From Mesostigma viride (Eukaryota > Streptophyta > Mesostigmatophyceae > Mesostigmatales > Mesostigmataceae), in the NCBI GenBank assembly GCA_009746045.1, contig RPFO01000213.1, positions 3,452,241-3,516,240 on the forward strand: 64,000 nucleotides of DNA, given 5' to 3'. Below, one piece after another: positions 52,254 to 63,790 of this stretch (the stretch's first letter is position 1; the number at the start of each line of letters is the position of its first letter). The position numbers were made by a program, and so were the translations under genes. The notes under the pieces are model-generated. The model searched no databases. It was not told the DNA's origin and worked only from the letters and a program-made list of their open reading frames with translations.

Positions 52254-52620
52254 CACCGTGTGCAGTTCTTGGATCACGTTTGGAATCATGGCATGGCTAA
52301 CGTAATGACTGACTAGCTAGACCTTTTCAGTGGTTTCCCATTTGCGGGTATTTCCTCGTAAATGGTGGGAGAGCGTTCGCAGCGATGGTGCTTACCCCTA
52401 GACACTCCCGGCCAGTTAGGCTCGAAACACATGCTCTGATCAAGCAAGCTGTTTCCGGCCCCACCGTCTAGGTCATCTAGTCGCTCTACACGTAAGCCAG
52501 CCATAATTTCAACACGATGTTTTCTGGCATCCGCGGGCTTTTGGTTCCCGCCGCACGTTTGAAAGTGCTGTCCTCCGGCTTTTTGCCTTTGCACCGTGTG
52601 CAGTTCTTGGACGTTTGGAA
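52254..52620 (-). repeat. SINE-like repeat, long copy lacking its first part
   Basis: Minus-strand copy with the GGAAATACCCGCAAATGG, GGGAGTGTCTAGGGGTAA and GGCTTACGTGTAGAGCG blocks and the CGTCCAAGAACTGCACACGG end. It continues directly into the next copy. Confidence 0.8.
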
Positions 52621-52997
52621 TCATGGCATGGCTAACGTGATGACTGACTAGCTAGACCTTTTCAGTGGTTTTCCATTTGTGGGTATTTCCTCGTAAATGG
52701 TGGGAGAGCGATCGCAGCAATGGTGCTCACCACTAGACACTCCCGGCCAGTTACGGGCTCGAAACACACGCCCTGATCAAGCATGCTGTTTCCGGCCCCA
52801 CCGTCTAGGTCATCTAGTCGCTCTACACGTAAGCCAGCCATAATTTCAATGCACAAGGATACACATTTCCATCACCATTCATCTTCATCATCCTGAACGA
52901 CTCAAACACGCGGACAAGATAACGGCAGGCTCGAGCTACCATGGTCCGGACTCTCCCGGCGATTTCTGGCCTGCGCTGGTTGTCTCCTTGATAATTT
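52594..52997 (-). repeat. SINE-like repeat, full-length copy
   Basis: Minus-strand copy running from TCAAGGAGACAACCAGCGC (near 52995) to GTCCAAGAACTGCACACGG (near 52600), colinear with 58826-59245. Confidence 0.85.
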
Positions 52998-53150
52998 CAA
53001 TGCACAAGGCTACACATTTCCATCACCATTCATATTCATCATCCTGAACGACTCGAACACGTGGACAAGATCGATAACGGCAGGCTCGAGCGAGCTACCA
53101 TGGTCCGGATTCTCCCGATTTCTGGCCTGCGCTGGTTGTCTCCTTGATAT
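52998..53150 (-). repeat. SINE-like repeat, 5' part only
   Basis: Third head-to-tail copy: TCAAGGAGACAACCAGCGC at 53150 back to GCATTGAAATT at 52993. Confidence 0.8.
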
Positions 53151-54018
53151 ATATTCATTGAGAATGATAAATTACGGAGCTGAGATTGGCATGCGACATA
53201 ATAAGGAACCTCCCGAAAATTAAGAAGAAGAACTCTAAAGATAATAATAGTAATTTCGGACACGGGCATGCAAGGATCATGCCAGCTGCTCAAGGTACAA
53301 CTAACTACATCACAAAACTACCACACGCAGCAACATCGCTGCCGGCCCACCAGGCCTGGGAGGGATCTAGGCCGCATGGGTTGCGACATTAAGTCGGCCC
53401 GGGTACGGCCGGCGGAATAACACATCAGCCACGTGGTGCGAGTGAGGGCGATCGAGCTAGTGTGCAGGCGCTGCTGCCGCCAAAACGAGGACGTACATGT
53501 GCGGGCAGACCACGGGGCGGTCTGACCCTCGAGGTGGATCGAGGCTGTCTTCACGGCTGACGGCGCTGGCAGCACTCGTGGAAAAATTCCGCCGTCTTGC
53601 ATGGGGCCATGGCCCCTAACTCCTCTTGAAAGGACAAAGGGGATGACCCGGTGGGGCCCGCCACATTGCCGTAGGAGGCAAACTGTCGCGCTCAGCCACA
53701 GCGGTGCCCGGCAGCAGCGCCGGCATCCACAGCGCCGCCCAGAGGATGTGGCGACCGGATCGAGCGGCCGAGCCACGGCCGAGAGATTGATGATCGAGCA
53801 GGTGCGGCCAGGTGGCAACCCTGCGCCGGCCCATCGTAGTCAAGCACGGTATAATGTCGGGGAGGTGCATGGTTGGGTGAGTAGAGGGCGGCCCCATCCG
53901 CGCACTTGATGGTGGAGTGGGGAAAGACCGACCGAACCATATGGCGCACACCACCCGGAGGAGAGCGGTATGGAGATAGAGGAGCCAGTTCTTGTGGATA
54001 TGCCTCACCACATCCCAT
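53151..54018 (-). mobile_element. RLE-LINE copy, minus strand, decayed
   Basis: The same 3' half as 50341-51130 with many short insertions: HKNWLLYLHTALLRVVCA, GAALYSPNH, IPFVL and TTWLMCYSAGRTRADL-like pieces in three frames. The 3' UTR ends TCATTCTCAATGAATATATA at 53151. Confidence 0.8.
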
Positions 54019-54395
54019 GCAGCAATGACCTTCCTTTATTCCATTTTTTTTGTTATAATATTATTACTCCTTACATTGTGTTTATGTAGTATTGTTCGTA
54101 TTGTTACCTTTACATTCTTTTTTCTTTCTTTCTTTCTCTTTTTTTTTCCCTTTGTAATGTATACTCCTAACTTATTTTTTAGCCCCGGCCTTCGTGTATG
54201 TGTGTATGCGTTCCCTCTCTTTCTTCTTAGTTAGTTTTGGTTGTTTGTGTTGATCATGGTGGTGGTGCCGGTGTGTGCACATGTATGTGTGTGTGTGTGT
54301 TTTCCCTATCAACCTTTCTTGTTACCCTCTGTCTCCCTCCGTGCAGGTCTAGTACCTAGAGATAGCCGCGCGGCTCCTGCGGCCTTCGCGTCTTT
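54019..54395. other. T-rich sequence, no gene recognised
   Basis: Pyrimidine-rich stretch (TTTCTTTCTTTCTTTC) with a short GT repeat near 54285. A small open frame (FTFFFLSFFLFFF) is compositional. Confidence 0.5.
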
Positions 54396-54700
54396 CCTCT
54401 CGGACAACTACCCTAGTCCTTCCACGGCGTTGGATCGCCATGCGTCCAGGCATAGTTGTCTCACTTCATATACATATTTCTTCAGGGTTCTTCTTCTCAG
54501 TGTCGGGGTTTTCCTTATGTTGGATGCCAATCAAACCTCCATAATTTATCATTCTAGTAGAGTATATATTAATAATATAATTACTTACAGCAGAGTGAAA
54601 TCACTCAAACCAAAGCAAACGCCCAGCTATAAACCTCTATACAGAGCCATGTAAAATCTCTATACTACGATAAGACCAATGGAAACTCCTAACGGTAGAG
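54396..54700. mobile_element. Two RLE-LINE 3' tails in opposite orientation
   Basis: 54480-54575 (plus) matches the 3' UTR at 50341-50440 in reverse complement (GTTTTCCTTATGTTG, CCATAATTTATCATTCT). It abuts 54577-54700, which is the reverse complement of the tail at 50195-50325 (AATTACTTACAGCAGAGTGA). Confidence 0.7.
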
Positions 54701-54999
54701 TATATATGCCGCCGTGGGCGCCACGACGCATCCAGTCGGCCGGGCCTTGGCGCAGCTGGTCCCCAATCCCGATCTCCCAGCTCATTCTCTCCGCATCGCT
54801 TTGACCTGCCCGGCCGGATCGATGGGCGGCTGCAGTCTGACCCGCGCAGCCTGGCTGTCCCCGGCGGGTTTTTTGGGCTAGAGTGTCGCTCAGACGTGGG
54901 CGGAAATCTGCACGGCTCCTTTTTCTTTTGCTACAGCGGCGCCTGACCTTTCGGACCCCGCCAGCCCCTACCCTTTCAGTCATCAGTCACCGCCATCCA

Positions 55000-56010
55000 G
55001 GATGCTAGCTTAAATTATGCTGCGCATGAGATCCAGCAGGTCTGCACTACCGTATGTCCGCACCGCTCAGGCCGCCCAACGCCGCCTCCCTCGGGGCACT
55101 CCAGGACCTCGGTCACCATGCGACGTCCTCTCCCCCGCAGCATTCCCTGCCCGCATCATCGATAAATTAACACCGCAGAAGTCAGAACACCTACGCGGGT
55201 ATTCTGCACGTGTATACGGTGGATAACGGATTGTCCAGATGGCTCTTTTTTGATGACCTCAACGCCCAGGGTCGTGCGTGGCTGTAACTTCTCACTCTCG
55301 TTGCGGAGTGTGCATGGGCTCCGCGGCTTACCTCCGCACTAGCTCTTCCCATGTCCCCCCCATATGTGTCCTGGCGCCCAGTCGATCATGCACTATCGGC
55401 CGGCACCTGGCACTAGCTGCGACAGGCCAACTATTTGCCCCGCGCGCAACCGGACTCTTGTTCCCGCAGGGCGGCCCTGTGGTAGCTGCGGGCATGCCTT
55501 GGATCCCACTGGGACCCACTACCTGCATGAGATCACGCATGGGTGGCCAGCAGATCGAATCAGAATTGGTACTTGTATACTTGCACACTGTTCTCCTGAA
55601 GGTGGTGCTCGCCGTGGTCCGGTGGCGTTTTCCCCCACGCGAACATCCGGTCTGAGGATGCGGACGGCGCGGCTTTCTACTCCCCCAACCACCGCCCTGA
55701 CATCATGGTTCTGGACTTTGAGGGAGGTGGCCCGTGCCCACTTGCATGCTCATTGACGTTTCTGCAGCTCGCCCCTTGGCTCAAGTAGCCATATGTGACC
55801 AGTTGCATGGTGCATCCCAGGCGGCGGGCTACATGGCGGATCGTGCTGAGCGGGCCACCTACTAAGCTCCGCCTATCTATGGCGACGTCGGGCACCACCG
55901 GGTGGTGCCCGTTTTCTTGGAGCTAGGAGTTGGGGGCCATGGGGGCCCTGACCGCCGCGGCTTCTTTAAGGAGTGCTGCCGGCGCTCCGGGAGGACCGCC
56001 TGGACCTTGA
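55000..56010 (+). mobile_element. RLE-LINE copy, plus strand, decayed
   Basis: RTAQAAQRRLPRGTPG near 55055, HLRGYSARVY, CGSCGHALDPTGTHYL near 55470-55520 (the CCHC knuckle with its last Cys lost), LSTPPTTALTSWFWTL-like and VPVFLELGVGGHGGPDRRGF near 55900-55960, all in the order of the 50341-52220 copy. Confidence 0.75.
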
Positions 56011-56019
56011 GGGTCAGTG

Positions 56020-56880
56020 GGCTTTCGTGTCGACCTTGTACACACCGTACATACCGTACATACAACCCCCAACCTTACACACCCCAAACCTTATACACAC
56101 CGTACATACATATGTAGCCGGCTGATATAACTCTTTGTAACTGGCTAGTGGCCCCTGAATCTGCCGGATGCGCATGTCTGCACCAGGCATGCAGATCCAT
56201 TAATCCATCATGCAGATCGATCATGTGCACCAGCGCTCGCAGACAATTATTCATATGGAGTAGCTTGATATGTCCAGAGTAGCTCACACGGAATATGGAA
56301 TATGGCTGGCCGGGGCTTCATCGCTGCTAAACTCGATCGAATGACAAATTAAACTTGTAATGATGCCGGTACTTTTCTTATAGCCTAAACCCTCCTATAA
56401 CCACTACGGCCCCAGTTTCCATCTTGAATGGTAGTTGAGTCCCTTGCCCATTCTCTCCCCGACCCCAGCCCATGGACTGGGCTCGCATAGTCCTCACACG
56501 GTGTTGGAACGCTATCCAGAAATAGTTGTCTCACTTGATATCTATTTCCTTTCATTCACAAAGCTTTGGGGCGCTCGCCAGCAGCCCGGCCATGCCCTTT
56601 AGACTATCGTGTAGATGGGTAGCACCGATAAGATGATGAGGTATGTCGATCTGTGAGGATATTTCCTGTTAGTATCATGATGAAGCCACGAGCATGCACA
56701 TTGTCGCCGAGCCACGAGCCACGAGCCACGAGCGGACATGGCTGCATGACGGCGGAGCTCAGAACTTTTGCGTCTGAGCCCCAAATTCAGTAAGGCTACT
56801 ACTTGCATCAGATGCGTCTTTTCAAGACGCATATGCTACTTATAATCGGTTACGGCTGTAACGCAGTACGTATTTTGCAA
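56020..56880. other. No gene recognised
   Basis: Contains a short ACACCGTACATAC tandem repeat (56040-56115) and GAGCCACGAGCCACGAGCCA near 56708. Otherwise featureless. Confidence 0.5.
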
Positions 56881-58270
56881 CGGCTGTAACGCAGCCTTGA
56901 CAAGCAAATTCAGCTGTCGTCGGCGTTCCCGTCGCCCGGCCAGCAGCACGTGCGACATCAACTCCTGCGGACGCCAACCTTTTCGCGTTGATCGCAGCTC
57001 TCCCCCCCGGTCAGCCTCCCTCGACGCAATGCTCTACACAAAATTCGTCGCCCCGGGGATGATCCCCAAGAAAACCCGAACTTCCCATATACCAAATGGG
57101 ATGTTCGCCGCTTCGGCCCGGCCGGCCAGCGGGATTTTTGCATCTTGGAAATCTTTACGCTCACGAAGGAACAATGTGACGATGTCAGTTATCACACAAT
57201 GTGCAAGTTCCTGGCCCGCCATGACGAACTTTTCCTCAGTGCCTACCCCTCCGCAGTGTCTGGTGGCGACAAGGTCACCAAGCCCGACTGGGAATGGCTG
57301 CTTCAAGAACCGGATCGAGGCGTACTTGAAGGCAGTCATCATGTGCAGCTACCTGCGCTGCGACGCCCAGGACATCACCCAGATTGGCTACGCTGGGCTC
57401 AGGAGCCTCCTGCATGAGCGCAGACGGGCAGCCACAGCAGCTGCAGCATCCCCGCAGAGCGGCACCTCCCCCAGCACGGACTCCATCCGAGCTGCATGCA
57501 GTGGCGGAGCAGCTGGCGCCGATGGCTGAGCAGCTCGCCGCCCTGAACGCGCCTGACGGCCCACTCAACACTCTCTCGGCCATTGAGGTCAACAACATTG
57601 AAGCCAGAGTCGCACTTAATTAAGCTCCAGCCTCAGTTACTGCTACGCAAGAGCACATTGCCACCAAAGTTTCCGAGGCCACAGCCACTGTGACCACCCG
57701 CCTTAACCAGGTGGAAGGCCGAGCCGGCCAAGGCACCGTGAAACTTGAGGCAGTTGCTACCAAGGTAGACGCCCTGGCCACGCAGGTCCCCGAGATTGCC
57801 GAGCGAACGGCCACCATCGCCGCCCAACCTGCTGGTAGGGCTAGCGATGACTCCTCGACTCGCGCCTCCTGGGCAGACCTGCTCAAGAGCCAGGCATCCT
57901 CTAGATACCGACCACGACCGCCATCACCACCAAGCTCCAGGAGCTGGAAGACATGCGCCGCGAGGCCGCTGACCGCGACCGTCGCCGCTGCCGGGTCATC
58001 CTCAGGCGCTTCGACATGCCGCCGGAGGAGACCCCAGACTCTCTTCTCGACGAGCTGAATTAGAAACAGCTCGATTGTGCAATCGCATGGCGTGCATGGA
58101 GCTGCCAGGTGCGGCACTGCAGGGCGCCTACCGCCTGCCCCATCCACGGGCCAAGGCTGGGCCCCCTCCAGAGGTCCTCAACTTCAGCGACATCACAGCC
58201 CGAGTTGGGTTCCTCTCTCGCCGCAAGAAGCTGGTGTCGAGCTGGGGGCAATCGATGATGGGATAGCTTA
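56880..58270 (+). mobile_element. LINE ORF1 remnant, plus strand
   Basis: Read in pieces. A globular N-terminal part (TLTKEQCDDVSYHTMCKFLA, then RHDELFLS, about 57155-57240). A long Ala/Thr/Val coiled-coil stretch (TTRLNQVEGRAGQGTVKLEA, then AERTATIAAQ, 57690-57840). A basic segment with RRM-like start (RDRRRCRVILRRFDMPPEE near 57985-58030). A last block (PPEVLNFSDITARVGFLSRR then KKL, 58165-58235). This is the layout of L1-type ORF1 RNA-binding proteins. Stops at about 57620 and 58060 break it. Confidence 0.6.
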
Positions 58271-58439
58271 GGCATTACAGCACTTGAAAGGATATTAGCG
58301 CACAGCGTTATAGTACCTTCAATTAGCTAGTCTGGCACCTTGTGGTCATCAGCTTGCGCCTTAATTAGCCGACGTCTTGAGCCCACCTCACATTTGTAGC
58401 ATAAGCTATGCGTCAGCCTACCTATGGTATTGCACTGGT

Positions 58440-58640
58440 TGTATTGCACCCACAGTGTTGCGCCCCAGCATGATGCACCATGCCGTGGAGAGAGCGCTCT
58501 GTGGCCTGCCCACTTGCGGCAGTGAGAGAAGCTAGGGCGCCCTCCCTCCTCGCTGTGTATATAGGGTTGAAGGTTCCTTTACTCTGTATTGGCACCCACG
58601 TGACGCAATCACGTGCTTATTAATTAATTCATTAATTAAT
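58440..58640 (-). repeat. Dispersed element B copy
   Basis: Same orientation as 18590: GTATTGCACCCACAGTGTTG, GGCCTGCCCACTTGCGGCAG, GTTGAAGGTTCCTTTACTC, GGCACCCACGTGACGCAAT, ending in TTAATTAATTCATTAATTAA. Confidence 0.65.
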
Positions 58641-58825
58641 CATGATGACGAGCCTCAGTGGTAGAATGATCTCTCACCTCCCGGCCCCATCCCAGATGGG
58701 CCGGGCCGGGCATGTAAAACTTACACCATGTTAGCTTCAGTTTGTCTCAGTCATTGATATTAGTTTCAGTTTCCACATAATTTCATGACATGCACCCCGT
58801 TCCCTAAGTACGATTTTTGAACATA

Positions 58826-59245
58826 TCAAGGAGACAACCAGCGCAGGCCAGAAATCGGGAGAATCCAGACCATGGTAGCTCGAGCCTGCCGTTATCTTGT
58901 CCGCGTGCTCGAGTCGTTCAGGATGATGAAGATGAATGATGATGGAAATGTGTATCCTTGTGCATTGAAATTATGGCTGGCTTACGTGTAGAGCGACTAG
59001 ATGACCTAGACGGTGGGGCCGGAAACAGCATGCTTGATCAGGGCGTGTGTTTCGAGCCTAACTGGCCGGGAGTGTCTAGTGGTGAGCACCATTGCTGCGA
59101 TCGCTCTCCCACCATTTACGAGGAAATACCCGCAAATGGAAAACCACTGAAAATGTCTAGCTAGTCAGTCATCACGTTAGCCATGCCATGATTCCAAACG
59201 TCCAAGAACTGCACACGGTGCAAAGGCAAAAAGCCGGAGGACAGC
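58826..59245 (+). repeat. SINE-like repeat, best full-length copy (~420 bp)
   Basis: Begins ATCAAGGAGACAACCAGCGC, continues GGACCATGGTAGCTCGAGCC, GTGCTCGAGTCGTTCAGG (a possible degenerate B box), GGCTTACGTGTAGAGCGAC and GGGAGTGTCTAGTGGTGAGC, and ends GTCCAAGAACTGCACACGGT. No coding capacity. A short tRNA-like motif (TGGTAGCTCGAG ... GTTCGAGTCG in the 25800 copy) hints at Pol III origin. At least ten copies or fragments occur in this window. Confidence 0.8.
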
Positions 59246-59309
59246 ACTTTCAAATGTGCTATATCTCCATCTAAATAATACTAATTACCGCCAACTTGCG
59301 AGGTCCAGG

Positions 59310-59475
59310 TAAGGCTACACATTTCTGGACACCTCCATTCATTTCCATCATCGCGTCCTGAGCGACTCGACCAACGCGAATGATAAGGCAACAGTGAGCA
59401 GGTTCGAGCTAGCTGCTAGCATGGTCAGGATTCTCCAGATTTCTGGCCAGCGCTGGGTGTCTCATTGATAAGCAC
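59310..59475 (-). repeat. SINE-like repeat, diverged short copy
   Basis: Minus strand: ATCAATGAGACACCCAGCGC then TGGCCAGAAATCTGGAGAAT then TTCGAGTCGCTCAGG-like sequence; about 85% like the family by eye. Confidence 0.65.
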
Positions 59476-60928
59476 GAGTTCTCATTCATCATCCTGCAAA
59501 CGATACCCAAGCTATTGCGGCTGCGATTTGAACGTCTGCTGCCATAGCATCGTCGGTCAGCCACGGTTCAAACGAAGTGAGATGTGCACACAAGTGCACC
59601 CATTCTCTAAGTATGTAGGCGGGCGTTTCACTGCAGATCGATGATACACCGTGAAGTAAGGGGAACAATGATGTTGGCTTGCCATTGACCCATTGTTCGA
59701 CTGCTCCAACGGGCTTGCAGATAACTAAAGGGTAGGAAACCTGCAACAGTTCCTGCAACCGACAGACGGGCGACCAGTAGACCACTCAAGGACAGACGCC
59801 AGTCGAGCAAACTATATTAGTTAATAGGTTATAGCCTTTTAGGAATCAAAACAGTTGGGATTGTGATTGAGGCACTAATCAATTTAATTAATTATAATGA
59901 GGCGGGGAATCATGCCTCACCTGCTCGGTGCTGCCTGGTTCTTTTGAGCTTCGTTGCTGCCACCTTCGAAACGACGTTTACAACATAAGGTGGCCGGCTC
60001 TTGGGCCGGCGGCTACAGTTAGTTATTGGGCGGCCGGCTACCTGACGGCTGACGATCTTTTGTACCGTTGTACAAACTGCACAAACTGCACACACTGCAC
60101 ATCATTCTTTTTCATTTTTTTTCCGGGTAAATGGGTATTTTAACTATTTTTATTAACCAATAGGAATATAGTTAGGTGAATGGGTACCACGTATCGACCA
60201 GCTGGTTACCCAATGTGTGTCATTCTTTTCATCTCTAGATGTGCTGCCCATGTGCGGCGTGGGCAACAACAACAACAATAACAACATCTCTAGAGCATCA
60301 TGTACGGTATTATTCCATGGTTTGCCTGCTGCAACGTGCCTGCTTGTCTGCTGCACCTGCTGTACCTGCGTTATGTACGCGCCGTAGCATTGTAGACAGG
60401 CACGTACAGTGGTTTGATACGGACCTGCTGTTTTGGCTGTCTTAGGTAACAACTGCGGTCTGCCATCAGCATTCATGCGGGTCTTTTACATGCGAAGGGC
60501 GCGGGTTAATGCACCGTGCATTCCATTTCATAGACAGCAGACTGCACTACTGTCCTGGCAGACGAAATAAATTTTCAGGAATTATCGGGCATAGGATGAG
60601 ACAAGTAGGGCGATACATGGAAACAGCCCTACCAAAACTTATGGGGAAAAGTAGCTTGTTTAGGTTTTGCGCTATATGAACCTGCCAATTTCGTGCCCGA
60701 GATGCCTGGCATCTTGACGTATTTAGATGGGCACGAAGGAGGTTGTAGTACGGTACGCAGTTGGCAATAGCATTTGTTTCTTCCTTCGTGTTGTAACTAC
60801 ATCAATCATGCTCAAGATGACGTTGTGATTATCTGGATGGATGCTGGTAGCGCTGGCCTTCGGGCGCGAGACATTTATTCATTTGGCTTCTTCGTTGCTG
60901 CCTTCTATATCTTGATGTTCGTGCACAG
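59476..60928. other. No gene recognised
   Basis: A 98-codon minus-strand frame at 59489-59785 (LFPLLHGVSSICSETPAYIL) has protein-like composition but no family I know and no supporting splice sites. The rest is intergenic, with (CAA)n near 60267. It presumably contains the missing 5' exon(s) of the next gene. Confidence 0.4.
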
Positions 60929-61990
60929 GTGCTCGTGGACCCGGATGCATTAGTGAATAGCGTGAAACAGAAACTACAGGTATGCTGTCCTGTTCCCATC
61001 TGTTGCGTGTTTCTAGTCCAGGCTGCCTGAGGTTCGCGTTCAGACTTTGACAGAGCTGCATCTTTGGCTACAATAGACTTGACATAGTGCGATAGGTTCC
61101 CTTGCTTATGGTAGAACGCCTGCTGCAGCCTTTTTAGATCTGATTGGCTGGCTTTTCTGTTTAGCTCCTTTTAAGCTTTACTGCTACGCTTCTCTGGCAA
61201 TCAACGGCATCTGCAGGGCAAGGACGGCATCCCTGTGGAACAACAGCGATTGGTCTTTTCTGACCGCGCATGTGACGACGCGTTCTCTGGTCTCGATGAG
61301 CGATCCTGCACCTGTGGGACATGTATATCCAGTTGCCAGCGGCGGTTTTCTCGTGCTGGCGTCCCTAAAAGCCCATTCTGCGACCCAGATGCATGGGAGG
61401 CTATCCTGCGTGCGAATGGAAAACCGTTTGCCAAACTCCAGCTGCCAAAGGTGCGCTGTGTGGCCCCGCCCAATCCATTTTAACTGGAAGGAACAGGTCG
61501 ACCCCCATTTGTGTCGGCACAGTCCCTCGTCCATCATCACAATGCCTGTTGTCTTGTCATCTCACTCGACCCATACTCTTCATGTCTCTTCTGCTTTCCC
61601 CTCTCTGGCTTTCCACCTTCCATCACCGCTCACTATCATGATGTCGCTTTTCAATCCTTGTGTACTCTAACCAAGTGAGCTGATAGCCCTTGCACGAACC
61701 AGAAAACATTTGTATTTTCTAGTCCTGAAAAAAGATAATCCTGAGTCCACAGTCCGCGACTGCTACTCCTGTCTGTCACACCGCCCCTCTAGGCCACTCA
61801 TGCTCCCACCGCAGGCACCTTGCTGCCTTCCTGCCCCCCCCTCGCCCTGGCCGCGCATCCCCAGGTATTTCCTGAGGAAGTGCTCCCCTTTGCGGTACCC
61901 GAGTGCGAGCCGGCGTCCTTGCTGAGGGCGGCGGGAGGTGGGTGCAAGGCTTGGGTGACATCTCTTGGACGTGCACTGTCAGGCCATTAG
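60929..61990 (+). CDS. Probable ubiquitin-like-domain protein, 3' three exons
   Basis: Exons 60929-60979, 61217-61450 and 61865-61990 join in phase 0 with GT-AG borders (CTACAG|GTATGC, CCAAAG|GTGCGC; acceptors GTGCACAG, CATCTGCAG, ATCCCCAG). The first 32 residues, VDPDALVNSVKQKLQ then GKDGIPVEQQRLVFS, match the alpha helix and following strand of ubiquitin (VKxKIQxKEGIPxxQQRLIF). After that the sequence departs from ubiquitin: a Cys cluster (CTCGTCISSC), DPDAWEAILRANGKPFAKLQ, and a hydrophobic C-terminus ending GRALSGH without a terminal Gly-Gly. So it is not a conjugated modifier as read. The N-terminal strand-coding exon was not found. It could be a gene of unknown role or an old pseudogene. 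Confidence 0.45.
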
Positions 61991-62097
61991 TTGTCCAGCA
62001 CGAGCCCAGCTGGGATGTGTCACCCTGTGTCATAGCGGGTGTGGGGTTATGTAATGCCCATTCTTTTTGGAACGGGTTAGTGACCCAGAGGACTACG

Positions 62098-62605
62098 GCG
62101 AATACTATGGTAAGTTATATACTACCGTAGTATAACAACAGCTGGGGCAACTATTGGTTATATTAGTTGAATACTATAGTTGTATTACAACAGCTGGGGA
62201 AACTATTGGTTGTATTTGTTGAATACTATAGTAGTATCACAACAGCTGGGGAAACTATTGGTTGTATTAGTTGAATACTACAATAGTATTAGAACAGCTG
62301 GGGAAATTGTTAGAAGCAAAAGTTATGTACTACCGTACAGCTAGTATTACGACAGTTGGGGAAATCGTTAGAAGCATAAGTTATATACTACAGTACAGCT
62401 AGTATTACGACAGCTGGGGGAATCGTTAGAAGCATAAGTTATATACTACAGTACAGCTAGTATTACGACAGCTGGGGAAATCGTTAGAAGCATAAGTTAT
62501 ATACTACAGTACAGCTAGTATTACGACAGCTGGGAAAATCGTTAGAAGCATAAGTTGTATACTACAGTACAGCTAGTATTACGGCAGCTGGGGAAATTAT
62601 TACGG
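62098..62605. repeat. 52/58-bp minisatellite, about 9 units
   Basis: Units contain ACAGCTGGGGAAA and a TACTAYAGTA core. Early units are about 52 bp (GGTTGTATTAGTTGAATACT) and later ones about 58 bp (AGAAGCATAAGTTATATACT), showing a switch of variant along the array. Confidence 0.9.
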
Positions 62606-62619
62606 TGATTAGGCACAGA

Positions 62620-62797
62620 TGTGTGGGATGTGAGCGAAGTGGTGGCCCAAGCAAGCCAAGCATCCCCAAGGTCGCGAACAATATGCAGGCCTGGCAGGGA
62701 CGCAGGAGTAGGGGGGTGATGCGACGATGCAAGGCGTAAGAGTGGGGCATCGGCGCTGAGGCCAAGGTCAGGTAGATAGGAGACCTGAGGGGTGTGA
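62620..62797 (-). CDS. Possible exon of an unrecognised minus-strand gene
   Basis: After a CCCCTCAG acceptor-like site the minus strand reads VSYLPDLGLSADAPLLRLAS then SLPGLHIVRDLGDAWLAWAT, which has good protein character. No donor or neighbouring exon could be placed. Weak. Confidence 0.2.
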
Positions 62798-63136
62798 TGT
62801 GGAGGGGTAGGGTCAGGGAGAAGTGTAGAGAGAGAAGACAAGCCAGCAGGGTGGTGTCTTTAGTGGGAAGTTCCGAGCGGGGGGGAAGGAAGTGACGAGC
62901 CCGCGAGGAGTGGGAAGTTGATACCAATCAGCGGTCATATTGACAGGGAAGGCCTGTAAGCTTTAGTTTCCGTAATAGAGTGAATAGTGAGAAGGGTGCA
63001 GGCAGGAGCGTTGCGTGGCCTGTGTCCACCCAGGTCCTTTGAGAGAATTTTACTGGAAAGTGGGGTGGGGGGTGGGGGGGGGGCGGAATCACAACGGTAG
63101 AGTCGGGCTCCTTATACTTCTTATTGTTAAGTACAC

Positions 63137-63790
63137 GTGGGTGGGTGGGTGGGTGGGTGAGTGGGTGGGTGGGTGGGTGGGTGGGTGGGTGGGTGGGTGG
63201 GTGGGTGGGTGGGTGGGTGGGTGGGTGGGTGGGTGGGTGGGTGGGTGGGTGGGTGGGTGGGTGGGTGGGTGGGTGGGTGGGTGGGTGGGTGGGTGGGTGG
63301 GTGGGTGGGTGGGTGGGTGGGTGGGTGGGTGGGTGGGTGGGTGGGTGGGTGGGTGGGTGGGTGGGTGGGTGGGTGGGTGGGTGGGTGGGTGGTGGGTGGG
63401 TGGGTGGGTGGGTGGGTGGGTGGGTGGGTGGGTGGGTGGGTGGGTGGGTGGGCGGCGGGCGGGCGGGCGGGCGGGTGGGCGGGCGGGCGGGCGGGCGGGT
63501 GCGTGGGTGGGTGGGTGGGTGGGTGGGTGGGTGGGTGGGTGGGTGGGTGGGTGGGTGGGTGGGTGGGTGGGTGGGTGGGTGGGTGGGTGGGTGGGTGGGT
63601 GGGTGGGTGGGTGGGTGGGTGGGTGGGTGGGTGGGTGGGTGGGTGGGTGGGTGGGTGGGTGGGTGGGTGGGGGTTGGGGTTGGGGTTGGGGTGGGGTGGG
63701 GGTGCGTGGGGTGGTGCGTGAGGGGGTGCGTGGGGGGGTGCGTGGGGGGGTGCGTGCGTTCGTGGGGGGTGGGGGTGTGGGGGTAGGGGG
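63137..63790. repeat. (GGGT)n microsatellite, about 530 bp, with degenerate G-rich flank
   Basis: Interrupted only by a one-base shift near 63391 and a GGGC block at 63451-63500. Beyond 63670 it degrades into GGGGTT and GGGGTGCGT repeats. On either strand it has strong G-quadruplex potential. Confidence 0.95.

Noticed and set aside
58640..58720. tRNA gene (CTCAGTGGTAGAATGA resembles a Gly-tRNA A box)
   Set aside because: No T-arm, anticodon arm or acceptor pairing can be found downstream.
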